In this document: positions 47,594 through 59,043 of the stretch, piece by piece
Layout: each line of letters begins with the position of its first letter
Numbering within the stretch: position 1 is the stretch's first letter
NCBI GenBank assembly: GCA_028768545.1
Contig: CP054838.1
Location: 2,287,501-2,351,500, forward strand
Direction of reading: 5' to 3'
Source: Desulfobacter sp.
Lineage (GTDB): Bacteria > Desulfobacterota > Desulfobacteria > Desulfobacterales > Desulfobacteraceae
DNA: 64,000 nucleotides
Made by a program: the position numbers and the translations under genes
The notes under the pieces: model-generated
Seen by the model: the letters and a program-made list of their open reading frames with translations, nothing else
The model's database searches: none
What the model was told of the DNA's origin: nothing

Positions 47594-48214
47594 ATGTGTT
47601 TTAAGGCTGGAAAGCATAAACATGTCCCCATGGAAAATCAATCATGGGATGGGTTTCCATGGAAAGAAATGCCATGCCTGCGGCTTGAAAATTACATGGG
47701 GGCCAAACCCGAACATTTCCCGGAAGTGGTGGTGAAACTTTCCTACAACACCCGGGCCGTTTTTGTGATGTTTCAAGTCAAAGACCGATACGTTCGCGCC
47801 CTGGCTGGCAAGGATCAGGATGAGGTGTACAAAGACAGTTGTGTTGAGTTCTTTTTTACTCCGGGTCCTGATCTGTCCAAAGGATACTTTAACCTTGAGA
47901 TGAACTGCGGCGGCACCATGCTTTTTCATTTTCAGCGACAGCCCAGAGAAAAAAGAATCCATTCTCTGCCGTCCATTGTTGATCCGGAAATAAAAGCGCC
48001 TGTTGTCTGGATCGTCGGTTATGAAATCCCCTTTTCTTTGCTGAAAAAATACTGTCGGGTGAGCATGCCCGGGCCCCAAACCCACTGGCGGGTTAATTTT
48101 TATAAATGCGGGGATAAAACCTCCCACCCGCACTGGCTGACCTGGTCGCCAATTGACCTTCCTGCCCCTGACTTTCACCATCCTCAGTCTTTTGGCCGAT
48201 TGGAGTTTCAATGA
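47594..48214 (+). CDS. carbohydrate-binding family 9-like protein
   Basis: The 206-residue beta-sandwich protein is similar to CBM9-like domains found as stand-alone proteins. Typical stretches are FPWKEMPCLRLENYMGAKPE, LSYNTRAVFVMFQVKDRYVRA, YKDSCVEFFFTPGPDLSKGYFN and WRVNFYKCGDKTSHPHWLTW. There is no signal peptide, suggesting either cytoplasmic location or a lost 5' part. The ATG has no good ribosome site and the region just upstream is bounded by an IS, so the original promoter may be missing. Confidence 0.75.
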   Translation: MCFKAGKHKHVPMENQSWDGFPWKEMPCLRLENYMGAKPEHFPEVVVKLSYNTRAVFVMFQVKDRYVRALAGKDQDEVYKDSCVEFFFTPGPDLSKGYFNLEMNCGGTMLFHFQRQPREKRIHSLPSIVDPEIKAPVVWIVGYEIPFSLLKKYCRVSMPGPQTHWRVNFYKCGDKTSHPHWLTWSPIDLPAPDFHHPQSFGRLEFQ

Positions 48215-48288
48215 AAGTTGTTAGGATCATTTTTGGAAACGACCTTGTTCTAAGACCTGTCTTTGCAGAGGACTGCGTGGAAGAATAA
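48211..48288 (+). CDS. tiny ORF (25 aa) overlapping the CBM9-like stop
   Basis: ATG 48211 overlaps the upstream TGA (ATGA) and encodes MKVVRIIFGNDLVLRPVFAE plus five residues. It may be a translationally coupled short peptide or the stub of a lost gene. A terminator follows directly. Evidence is position and coupling only. Confidence 0.25.
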   Translation: MKVVRIIFGNDLVLRPVFAEDCVEE

Positions 48289-48290
48289 AA

Positions 48291-48338
48291 GAATAAGGGC
48301 ACTCCACAGGTTGCTGAAGACCCTTATCCTTTTTTGAA
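48291..48338 (+). terminator. intrinsic terminator after the CBM9-like gene
   Basis: AATAAGGG pairs with CCCTTATC around a loop with further partial pairing, followed by CTTTTTTG on the plus strand. Confidence 0.55.
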
Positions 48339-48398
48339 TCGTCAGGGTTTTGCCTTGGGAAAAAGGCCACTTCTAATCATTGTCTTTTGGCCGTGTTT

Positions 48399-48602
48399 TT
48401 AGGCCAGGCTTTCAAATTTTCCATGCCAGGCGCATTTGTCGCAATAGGTTTCATCCTCTTTTTTTATTTCCGGGATATTTTGGGTGTCAAGGGTTTCATC
48501 AAACACAACCTTGCCGTTAGGAGCTGTGAATTCATAAATTTCATATTCATCCTCGGCATCTTTGATATAGAACCGGTCATATCCGCATGTCGGGCATTTC
48601 AT
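48399..48602 (-). CDS. small zinc-ribbon protein (67 aa)
   Basis: Two CxxC pairs, CPTCGYDRF at the N-terminus and CDKCAWHGKFE at the C-terminus, form a likely zinc ribbon around an acidic beta region. Family and function are not known. ATG 48602 follows GGAGGAAAAATC, a strong ribosome site, which supports a real gene. Confidence 0.7.
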   Translation of the reverse strand: MKCPTCGYDRFYIKDAEDEYEIYEFTAPNGKVVFDETLDTQNIPEIKKEDETYCDKCAWHGKFESLA

Positions 48603-48667
48603 GATTTTTCCTCCAATATCTGGGGGTCATATTCTTTTTGGAAATGGGTCTGACACCCGAATATTTC

Positions 48668-48769
48668 ACGAATCGATTTTACTTTAGCTGCAAGGCGTCA
48701 GGCTGTGAAGCCGTAGTAACTTTACTGCAAACGGTCTGCAACGACGCAGATGAGGTAAAATCGGTTCGT
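48668..48769. repeat. 102-bp palindromic intergenic repeat
   Basis: The outer arms ACGAATCGATTTTAC and, inverted, ACGAACCGATTTTAC enclose CTGCAAGGCGT / CTGCGTCGTTGC and smaller inner hairpins (GGCTGTGAAGCC, AGTAACTTTACT). It resembles the 121-bp repeat at 12340-12460 in shape and in the CAAGGCG / GCAACG(A)CGCAGATG segments but differs in its outer arms. It fills much of the gap between the zinc-ribbon and flavodoxin genes. Confidence 0.7.
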
Positions 48770-48898
48770 TCAAAGGGTGACAATTTGCATCCTTGAATTT
48801 GGTTTGATAAGTAATCATAACTTGCTGTATTTAATAAAATAAATACATATCTTTCTCAAATTGTCAGTTTATGACCTTCAGGTTATAAAATATTCGGG

Positions 48899-49339
48899 CT
48901 AAAGGTTTTCAACCAATGCTTTGGCATATTGCTGACAGGCTTTTGCACCCTCATCGGTTTTCATCATATCTTCTGTAAGGTTCAGGGGGCCAAGCTCGGT
49001 AACATCCATTTTAAAAACATGCTGCATGGTTTCATAAATCATGGGCGCTGATTCACCACTATGGGTATGGGAGCCAAAGGCCCCGCCAATTTTGCCTGTC
49101 AGGTTGGCCCTTTCAGCCACAAAAAGAAATTGTTTCATCCCCCCGGTCATGTCTTTATGGTAGGTGGGGCAGCCAAAGAGGCAAGCGTCGTATCCTGAAA
49201 CCTCTTTTTCACTCTTCAATTGGGATATTTTTGAGGCCGTAACCTCGCCTCCTCCCATTCGAATACCCTCTGCCAGATAGTCTGCCATTGTTTGGGTGGT
49301 GCCGGTTCTGCTGGTGTACGCAATCAAAACTTTTTTCAT
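48899..49339 (-). CDS. flavodoxin
   Basis: The 146-residue protein has the FMN phosphate-binding loop SRTGTTQTMADYLAEGI and FMN-loop segments LFGCPTYHKDMTG and FGSHTHSGES. It is a low-potential electron carrier or flavodoxin-like oxidoreductase. ATG 49339 follows AGGAGTG. It has its own promoter region and no operon partner. Confidence 0.85.
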   Translation of the reverse strand: MKKVLIAYTSRTGTTQTMADYLAEGIRMGGGEVTASKISQLKSEKEVSGYDACLFGCPTYHKDMTGGMKQFLFVAERANLTGKIGGAFGSHTHSGESAPMIYETMQHVFKMDVTELGPLNLTEDMMKTDEGAKACQQYAKALVENL

Positions 49340-49521
49340 CTTACACTCCTGGTTTTGTGGTTAAATGCAAAAAAAAATCCATGACTTAGAAGATAATGGG
49401 CCTTTTCATAATTCAGGCCGCAATTTGAATCAAACCTCTTATCTTTCAAACTTTAGTACTCAAGTTTTGTGCCAGGCTTCATATACCGCCTGTTTCAATG
49501 GAAGTGTCCCTTTGGAATGAT

Positions 49522-49550
49522 TCAATAAATGTGTGTGATACATTTATTGA
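49522..49550. promoter_or_regulatory. perfect 11-bp inverted repeat in the gap between flavodoxin and adenylate kinase
   Basis: TCAATAAATGT and ACATTTATTGA are separated by 7 bases. The gap 49340-49671 holds no credible gene, and this repeat is about 180 bp upstream of the flavodoxin start on the minus strand. It may be an operator; the regulator is unknown. Confidence 0.4.
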
Positions 49551-49671
49551 GACAATGTTGTATCAAGAAAAAGGGGAGGATTTGCGAGTGCCGTCCAAAG
49601 AGGTGCGAGCCCGAAAACTTAAGGCTTTGCAAAAAAGAGGGGAGCAAGGCTACGTCCGGGGCAGGGATCGG

Positions 49672-49710
49672 GAAAAAATGCCCGGCAAGCACAAAGGGTT
49701 GCCGGGCATT
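49672..49710 (-). terminator. intrinsic terminator after adenylate kinase
   Basis: ATGCCCGGCAA and TTGCCGGGCAT form a perfect 11-bp stem with a 10-base loop. On the minus strand it is followed by TTTTTTCC, about 50 bp after the adk stop. Confidence 0.85.
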
Positions 49711-49760
49711 TGTATAACTCAAGTATTTAGGCGCCGGATAAGAGTTCCCGGGCGCTTATC

Positions 49761-50435
49761 CTACAATTTGCTGATCAGTTCAGCTGTTACATCGGGCAGT
49801 GCTGCTTCACCCTTGAGGGTGATGTATTTGATTGAATCATCTTTTGCAGCCAGATCTCTGTAAAAATAGGCAGAGGCCAGGGTGCCGGTATCTGAATCGT
49901 AGTAGATGGAATGACGTTTGTCGATGGCGGTTTCATCCTGGTCATCATCACGGGCGCTCAGGGCACCGCCGCATACCCGGCATTTGTCTCCGTCAGGTTT
50001 GATGGCGTCAATGAAGATGTTATTGGGATGGTTATTGTCTTTTTCACAGAGTCTGCGTCCCATGATTCTGTTTTTGGCAATTTCGCGGTCTAGGAGCAGT
50101 TCAATGACATAGTCCAGTTTCATGCCTTCTTCTTCAAGGGATGCATAGAGTTTTTCAGCCTGGACTTTGTTTCTGGGAAATCCGTCCAAAAGCCAGCCGC
50201 CTTTGCAGTCGTCTTTTTTAAGACGGTCAATCATCATGGGAATGGTGATTTCATCAGGTACCAGGTCCCCTTTGTCAATAAAGGCTTTGGCTTTTTTGCC
50301 CAGGTCTGTGCCGCCTTTGATATTGTCGCGGAAGATGCCGCCGGATTCAATATGGGCAATATTATACTTGTCTTTTAAAATTTTTCCCTGGGTTCCTTTA
50401 CCGCTGCCGTTGGGGCCGAAAAAAAGAATGTTCAT
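49761..50435 (-). CDS. adk: adenylate kinase
   Basis: The 224-residue kinase has the P-loop FFGPNGSGKGTQGKIL, the AMP-binding IESGGIFRDNI and WLLDGFPRNKVQAE, and a LID region with CRVCGG (a zinc-type pair with altered partners) and RRLCEKD. It interconverts AMP, ADP and ATP. The length is close to long-form bacterial adenylate kinases. A terminator follows, so it is a single-gene unit. Confidence 0.93.
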   Translation of the reverse strand: MNILFFGPNGSGKGTQGKILKDKYNIAHIESGGIFRDNIKGGTDLGKKAKAFIDKGDLVPDEITIPMMIDRLKKDDCKGGWLLDGFPRNKVQAEKLYASLEEEGMKLDYVIELLLDREIAKNRIMGRRLCEKDNNHPNNIFIDAIKPDGDKCRVCGGALSARDDDQDETAIDKRHSIYYDSDTGTLASAYFYRDLAAKDDSIKYITLKGEAALPDVTAELISKL

Positions 50436-50627
50436 CGTATCTCCTTATTGGGTTTATATTCATCTAAATTCAGAACAACTTTTTTACATATAAGACTGAC
50501 TTTTTTTTGTCAAGTTTAAGAGGAAAACCAAGGGGGATTTACCCCCTGTGTTCGCTTGGAAAAAGGACAAATTATTTTAGGATTAGTTCTTGAATGTGGG
50601 GTCGGGAATTGCTATTAATGTGTGAAT

Positions 50628-50658
50628 TTGAAACCTCATAAAATTCATACTATATAAT
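50628..50658 (+). promoter_or_regulatory. candidate promoter of the enolase operon
   Basis: TTGAAA (50628-50633) and a consensus TATAAT (50653-50658) are 19 bases apart, about 38 bp before the enolase ATG. A small hairpin (GGGGGATTTACCCCC, 50531-50545) lies further upstream. Confidence 0.6.
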
Positions 50659-50686
50659 GATCTAAAGAATACCGACTATAAGGTAA

Positions 50687-51967
<1,281 letters not shown>

Positions 51968-51980
51968 CCCAAAAGGTTTC

Positions 51981-52829
51981 ATGCGAAAACATTATTATAT
52001 TTCTTTTTTGGTGGTCATTGTTTTTCTCATGGCCGGTACCAGGGGTGAGGCTTTTGTCCCGCAAACGCCTCACCTTTTGCATTTGATGGTGAAAAAAATC
52101 AAACGGCCGGCTGCCATGACAGTTGTTCAGACCCGGCATATTGCAACGGCCCAAAGAAAAGATACTGAAACCACCCCCCAGGCGTCATCTTCTCTGGGAG
52201 AAACCCTGGCCTATTTGTTTCCGGATCATTTAAGATCTGATACAGATTCAGGCAAGCGGTTTTATGTCCAATCGCCTGACGGATTTGTCTCTGTTCTGGA
52301 CGGGGTGGTGACCGATGTGGAAAAGTCAATTTTGACTTATTATACAGATCCTTTGATCTACAGAGATTCTGAGATCCTTTTAAGGCAGCTTGGCCTCGCC
52401 GGAATCCATGTCGAAGATGTTTCCATTGAACGTTTTGACGGGCAGATCTGTTATTTTATCGGACAGAGGGACTCCGCCCAGGATTCAGGTCCCGGGTTGT
52501 GGATCGAAAAGGATCATTTTTTCCCAGTGCGGTATCTTGTAAAAAAGAATAACAGAGTTATTGACGCAAGATACGGCAATTGGCAGCGGGTGTCCAAGAC
52601 CTGGTATCCCATGGAAACCCGTATTTTCGTTGACCAGCAATTGTTTGTGACCATTTCAGTCGCCCGGTGCGAGCTTAAATCCGGATTTTTAAAATCGCTT
52701 TTTAATGTGGATCAGATTCTAAGCAAATACCCGAAAAAAACAGAGGCTGTCCAGAGTGATACCGGCCATAGGGACAGGATAGAAGATTTGGATAAAGAAA
52801 TTGAAGATTTTAGTAAACTATATGATTAA
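51981..52829 (+). CDS. exported protein of unknown function between eno and pyrG
   Basis: ATG 51981 (MRKHYYISFLVVIVFLMAG) starts a signal peptide with likely cleavage after GEA. The protein of about 282 residues has beta-rich stretches (YFIGQRDSAQDSGPGLWIEK, RYLVKKNNRVIDARYGNWQR, WYPMETRIFVDQQLFVTISV) that resemble LolA/outer-membrane lipoprotein carrier folds, then a charged tail. No family is named with confidence. It follows eno by 13 bp and precedes pyrG by 21 bp, so all three are probably cotranscribed. Confidence 0.7.
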   Translation: MRKHYYISFLVVIVFLMAGTRGEAFVPQTPHLLHLMVKKIKRPAAMTVVQTRHIATAQRKDTETTPQASSSLGETLAYLFPDHLRSDTDSGKRFYVQSPDGFVSVLDGVVTDVEKSILTYYTDPLIYRDSEILLRQLGLAGIHVEDVSIERFDGQICYFIGQRDSAQDSGPGLWIEKDHFFPVRYLVKKNNRVIDARYGNWQRVSKTWYPMETRIFVDQQLFVTISVARCELKSGFLKSLFNVDQILSKYPKKTEAVQSDTGHRDRIEDLDKEIEDFSKLYD

Positions 52830-54488
<1,659 letters not shown>

Positions 54489-54497
54489 GGCGTTTTT

Positions 54498-55004
54498 ATG
54501 GGGGTGTTGTCTTGTCCTGACAAAATCCGGGTTGAACGGGTCCGGTTTGAGGGCAGAATAAAAGAGCATATCAAGGGGATCCGCCATGCGGTGTTTACCT
54601 GTGAACAGCAGGTGGATCCTGCCCTGGATCTGGACGGTCAGGATTTAACGGCGGTTCATGCTCTGGTCATGGCAGACCCAACCCCTGTGGCCACAGGACG
54701 TATGCTTGATGATGGTCATATCGGGCGGGTGGCGGTACTCAAACCGTATCGGGGAATCGGGGCCGGTCAGATGATTGTCAACGCGCTTGTGGGCCAAGCC
54801 CTGGAAAACAAAATGCCCAGGGTTTTTCTGGGCGCACAGATCCATGCGGTTTCCTTTTACGAGCGATTGGGGTTTGCCGAATATGGTTATCCCTATGAAG
54901 AGGCTGGGATATCCCATATCCACATGGAAAAGATTCTTTTGACCAATAAAGGGACAAATTGTGGAAACCCCTGTTATAATTTCCAGTCCGGGCATCCGGC
55001 TTGA
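54498..55004 (+). CDS. GNAT-family N-acetyltransferase
   Basis: The 168-residue protein carries the acetyl-CoA loop GRVAVLKPYRGIGAGQMIVNAL and the C-terminal SFYERLGFAEYGYPYEEAGI. The acceptor is unknown; the family around ElaA is the closest in appearance. It is 9 bp after pyrG. The last 14 codons or so overlap the start of the hydrolase remnant by 44 bases, an unusually long overlap. Confidence 0.83.
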   Translation: MGVLSCPDKIRVERVRFEGRIKEHIKGIRHAVFTCEQQVDPALDLDGQDLTAVHALVMADPTPVATGRMLDDGHIGRVAVLKPYRGIGAGQMIVNALVGQALENKMPRVFLGAQIHAVSFYERLGFAEYGYPYEEAGISHIHMEKILLTNKGTNCGNPCYNFQSGHPA

Positions 55005-55088
55005 AGGCCGGCTGAGACTTAACCCGGCAACTTCAAAAGGCGTGGTGATCACCCATCCCCATCCCTTGTACGGCGGCAACATGGATAG
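54961..55088 (+). pseudogene. alpha/beta hydrolase, 5' stub only
   Basis: GTG 54961 opens ETPVIISSPGIRLEGRLRL and then KGVVITHPHPLYGGNMD, the N-terminal strands and oxyanion-loop HPHPLYGG of a small alpha/beta hydrolase. At 55089 the ISKra4-like element begins and the rest of the gene is not found on its far side, so the 3' part is lost or moved. Confidence 0.78.
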
Positions 55089-56611
55089 GGGCGCATTCCC
55101 ATTTTCCCGGTTTTAAAAAGGCCTGTCTTTTAGAGCAAAAAGAATGATATCCTCTGTTACGCTGAAATGAACATAAATGGATTGTGCTAATGAAGAAAGC
55201 TGAAGATTGTAATACTGTTGATGAAGTCCTTGCATGCCTCAAAGAACTGGAAGAAGATCCAAATCGCTTGGTTCGTAACGCTAACGAATTAGAACAGATG
55301 GAGCAGGAAATCCTTGAGTATACAAATCGGATAAGCGCCTTTTTTTTAAAAAAAAGATCCAGGCCTCAGTAGATTCCTCTGAACAGGTCGACCAAGAAAA
55401 AGAATTGATGTCCAATTGGCCGGGACGGATGAAAAGCGAAGGGCTTGAGACCGTTTGGATTCAGCTTTGTACAGATAGTTCGGTTGATATTCATGTTCGA
55501 TACTATCGAAGGTCCTGTGACCGCCGAAAAGGAAAAAGATATAAAGGTGCATACGCTGGCTTAATCCTTCTTGGAATCCATGATCGCTGCTCGCCTGCTT
55601 TGGCTTCTATGGTGAGTTCTTGGTCAGCCTTATTAAGTTCTTTTGAAGAAGTCCGTCAAGTGCTTTGTGACCGTGGGATGACGTTGGGTATAAAGGTCAT
55701 CCGTAAACTGACCTATCGGTACGCATAGCGGGCTCGAGCCGAACAACAAGCGGGCCGAATCCCATTAAATGATAGAGATTTACTTGAAGGGCGGCGAGTC
55801 GTTATCAGCACTGATGGTGGCCGCACTCGGCTCAGAGAGAAGAAAAGGGGACCAAAAACCCAAAAGGATAGAACCCGATTTCGTGGGGCATGGCGAGAAC
55901 CCAAGCTTTTGATCATTTATGTAGTGGACGCCCATGGAAAACAAGAAAAAAGCTTTTCACCATTTATTGATGGCTGTTTCAATGGACCGGATGGTGTATT
56001 CCACTTGTTAAAGGGTTATTTGAACTCCCTTCATATTCAGAACTCAGACAAAATACTGTTTGTTGCAGATGGGGCACATTGGATTTGGAATCGAATCCCC
56101 GGACTGCTAAAAGCATTGGGTTTGGCTCCTGAGCGTGTGTATGAACTTCTCGATTTCTACCATGCAGTTGAGCATCTGGGTACAGTAGCAGGCTTAAGGA
56201 AGACCTGGTCATCCAAGGAACGCAAACGCTGGGTATCGAAGCAGCGAGGTCTTCTGCTGAAGGGAAAGGCGATTGAGGTGGTACAGGCCGTCCAGAAGCT
56301 TTGTAGAGGCAGAAACAGTAAGGCTATCAAGACGGAACGGGATTATTTTGTGCGCAATGAACTGAGGCTTAATTTCTCAACTGTAAAAGCGTTGAACTTA
56401 CCTATTGGCAGCGGTGCTATTGAAAGTTCGATTCGGAGAGTCGTGAATTTACGTCTTAAAGGTCCATGCATCTTTTGGTATCGGGAGAATGCAGAAAAAA
56501 TGATTATGCTGCGATCATTTTATAAAGCAGGGCGTTGGAACTGCCTGAAGCAGATGGCAAACATGCACAATCCAGTGCCAGCGGTATAACCGGGAAAATG
56601 GGAATGCGCCC
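55089..56611 (+). mobile_element. ISKra4-like insertion sequence, copy 2, no target duplication
   Basis: The 1523-bp copy starts at GGGCGCATTCCCATTTTCCC and ends at the inverted GCGCCC (56606-56611). It is nearly identical to copy 1 (1958-3480) but in the opposite orientation. The flanking octamers ATGGATAG and ACCTATAA differ, and the interrupted hydrolase does not resume, so a deletion or inversion has taken place through this copy. The 169 bases between it and the IS4 element hold no gene that I can recognise. Confidence 0.9.
55190..56589 (+). pseudogene. ISKra4-like transposase with an internal stop
   Basis: It has the same two-frame structure as copy 1: orfA 55190-55372, T8A8 at 55340-55355, then orfB. 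In orfB the codon GAG of copy 1 is TAG at 55726-55728 (after LTYRYA), so the DDE domain is cut off after about 107 residues. The rest of the frame remains open to 56589. This copy should be inactive unless complemented by copy 1. Confidence 0.85.
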
Positions 56612-56780
56612 ACCTATAAATAGCCTTGTAAATAAAGGGCACCGCTAATGATCAGAATTTTTAGATTAAGTTCAAAGCCCAGCTTAAAGGCCAGAACCTG
56701 GCAGGGGGATATGTTTATGATTCCAGGCAAAAAAAAGGTTTCACAACCTTTAAAGGCTTGAACCGTTAAGGAAAAATTTT

Positions 56781-58090
56781 CAGTAGTGTCCGGTTAGGTT
56801 GTTGCATATAAAAAGCATCTAAAATCATTGAAAAAACAGTCTGTTTTGTGTTGACAAATGTGCGTAAAAATTTTTGTGCGCCTTGAAAATTTAACTCAAG
56901 GAGCTCAAATGACGCACATCTCAGTCCCTAAAAAACAACTACGGTCCCTGAACTTTGACAATTTCAGGTGCCCTCTGATAAAGTCACTTTCAAAAGCACC
57001 GGAATTACAATCTCGAGGAGACCGCCCTTTAAAAATGACATTCGAAGACCAGATAAATGCTTTGGTTTATTTCCATCTTCAGGAGCACAAGTCTGCCCGA
57101 CATTTAATTCAGGATCTCAAGGAGAATGTTTTTGCTAAAGAAAATATTGCGCCAGACGGTGGTATCAGCCGTAGTAGTTTCTGTGAAGCCATCAATCACA
57201 GGGGACTCGAACAACTGCAATTTATCTTTGAGGATCTTTATAAACAGGCTCTTGAGTGTCATCCGGGTGAACACGCCGAGTTAGGAGAGTTGGTTTCCAT
57301 TGACGGTAGTCTCATAAATGCAGTCCTTTCAATGCACTGGGCGAACTACAGAAAAGGAAGTAAAAAAGCCAAAGTACATTGCGGATTTGACATTAATCAC
57401 GGAATCCCAAACAAAATCTTTTTGACTGAAGGCAACGGCGCTGAACGCACTTTTGTTCCCAAAATACTTTCCAAGGGGCAAACAGGTGTTATGGATCGTG
57501 GATATCAATCCCATAAAGAATTTGACCTGCTTCAGGAGCAAGGCAAACATTTTGTCTGCCGTATAAAAACCAGGACAACAAGAACAATTATTGATAACCA
57601 CGAGACCCCTTCCGACAGCTACATTTTTTATGATGCACTGGTTAAACTTGGTACTCCGAATCAAAACCAGACGAAAAGGCCTGTTCGGGTTGTTGGCTAT
57701 AAAATTGCTGGCGTCAAATACTATGTGGCAACTGACAGGCATGATTTAACAGCGGAACAAATAGCAACAATTTATAAACTCCGGTGGACCATTGAGGATT
57801 TTTTCAAATGGTGGAAAGAACATCTGAAGGTATATCATCTCATTGCCCGCAGTGAATACGGCCTTATGGTTCAGATTCTTGGCGGCCTTATCACTTACCT
57901 GTTACTGGCAATCCATTGCCAAAAACAGTTTAATGAAAAGGTCACGATCAAAAGAGTTCGGCAGCTGCGAACCGCCATTCTAAATGACCTGTTTGGCTGC
58001 GAGGAGCAGGGCTCTCATAGTTCAAACAGGGACAATATTGTCAAAGATCAAAAAATTATTGAGCAAGCAAAAACCTAACCGGACATCACT
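56781..58090 (+). mobile_element. IS4-family insertion sequence with 10-bp target duplication
   Basis: The 1310-bp element is flanked by GAAAAATTTT on both sides (56771-56780 and 58091-58100). The ends are near inverted repeats sharing TGTCCGGTTAGGTT: left CAGTAGTGTCCGGTTAGG, right, inverted, AGTGATGTCCGGTTAGG. It lies 28 bp upstream of the SDR start and may have replaced that gene's promoter. Confidence 0.93.
56909..58078 (+). CDS. IS4-family DDE transposase
   Basis: The start is ATG 56909 (MTHISVPKKQLRSLN) behind AAGGAGC. The protein of about 389 residues has VSIDGSLINAVL (first Asp), TGVMDRGYQSHKEF (second Asp) and the IS4 signature YKLRWTIEDFFKWWKEHLK (Y-2-R-3-E-6-K). The frame is complete, so the element may be mobile. 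Confidence 0.93.
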   Translation: MTHISVPKKQLRSLNFDNFRCPLIKSLSKAPELQSRGDRPLKMTFEDQINALVYFHLQEHKSARHLIQDLKENVFAKENIAPDGGISRSSFCEAINHRGLEQLQFIFEDLYKQALECHPGEHAELGELVSIDGSLINAVLSMHWANYRKGSKKAKVHCGFDINHGIPNKIFLTEGNGAERTFVPKILSKGQTGVMDRGYQSHKEFDLLQEQGKHFVCRIKTRTTRTIIDNHETPSDSYIFYDALVKLGTPNQNQTKRPVRVVGYKIAGVKYYVATDRHDLTAEQIATIYKLRWTIEDFFKWWKEHLKVYHLIARSEYGLMVQILGGLITYLLLAIHCQKQFNEKVTIKRVRQLRTAILNDLFGCEEQGSHSSNRDNIVKDQKIIEQAKT

Positions 58091-58118
58091 GAAAAATTTT
58101 ATAAAATAAGGAAACCTT

Positions 58119-58895
58119 ATGAACAAAACCGCACTCATTACGGGGGCCTCTACAGGTATTGGATATGAGCTGAGTAAAATTTTTTCAAAGAACGGATATA
58201 ACCTTGTCCTGGTTGCAAGGTCCCAAGATCGACTGGAAAAACTTGCATCTAAGATAGGTCGGCAAAACAAGGTACAGGTGGACATTATTGTTAAAGATTT
58301 ATCCCAAGCCGATGCGGCCAAAGAAGTTTATGATCAAATTCAAAAGGGCAATATAAAAATTGATGTGCTTGTGAACAATGCCGGCATCGGCATTGGCGGC
58401 AAATTTTCAGAGACCCCTTTAGAGCAGGAGTTGAATCTTATTGCACTCAACATTACCTCTTTGGCCTATTTATGCAAACGGTTTGCCGGGGATATGGTGA
58501 AAAACGGCCAGGGGAAAATTTTAAATGTTGCCTCCACCGAAGCATTTCAGCCAGGACCCTATATGAGTAATTATTATGCGTCTAAAGCCTATGTGATCAT
58601 GCTGTCCGAAGGCCTGAACCTGGAGCTGAAAAAAGATGGGATAACGGTGACGGCATTATGCCCCGGCCCCACAAAAACAAATTTTTTCAACCGGGCAGAT
58701 ATCAAAGGGTCTTATCTGGCAAACAGTCCGCATATGATGAGCCCTAAAACAGTGGCTGAACTAGGATTTGCAGGATTAATGAAGGGTAAGACCATTGTCA
58801 TTCCGGGACTTATAAATAAACTGCTTGCCTTTTCAGTGCGATTGACCCCCCGCTGTCTTATTTCATATATTACAGGATATCTAAATAAACGATAA
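58119..58895 (+). CDS. short-chain dehydrogenase/reductase
   Basis: The 258-residue Rossmann enzyme has TGASTGIGYELSKIF (NADP(H)-type glycine motif), NNAGIGIGG, the catalytic YYASKAY (Tyr and Lys) and ALCPGPTKTNFF. It reduces an unknown carbonyl substrate. ATG 58119 follows AAGGAAACC. The IS4 element ends 28 bp upstream, so transcription must now start in or beyond the IS. Confidence 0.9.
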   Translation: MNKTALITGASTGIGYELSKIFSKNGYNLVLVARSQDRLEKLASKIGRQNKVQVDIIVKDLSQADAAKEVYDQIQKGNIKIDVLVNNAGIGIGGKFSETPLEQELNLIALNITSLAYLCKRFAGDMVKNGQGKILNVASTEAFQPGPYMSNYYASKAYVIMLSEGLNLELKKDGITVTALCPGPTKTNFFNRADIKGSYLANSPHMMSPKTVAELGFAGLMKGKTIVIPGLINKLLAFSVRLTPRCLISYITGYLNKR

Positions 58896-59043
58896 TTTGC
58901 AGGTGTTTTCCCTTGCTTGGAGCATAAAGGACGATTTTTTAGGTTTCGGAGATAAAAAAGATAAGATAGATAAAAAGTCAGAAAAAAAATTTTAACCTGT
59001 AAAATCCACACGGGCAGGCCGTGATTTTGAAATGAGGGTGAAA

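Noticed and set aside
49498..49863. 121-codon plus-strand ORF before adenylate kinase
   Set aside because: It runs through the adk terminator and the antisense of adk, with no recognisable domain.
55720..55735. In-frame TAG in the transposase of copy 2 as a possible pyrrolysine codon, since an MttB-family gene is present
   Set aside because: Copy 1 has GAG at the same codon, a single-base difference, and transposases are not Pyl proteins. A plain nonsense mutation is simpler.
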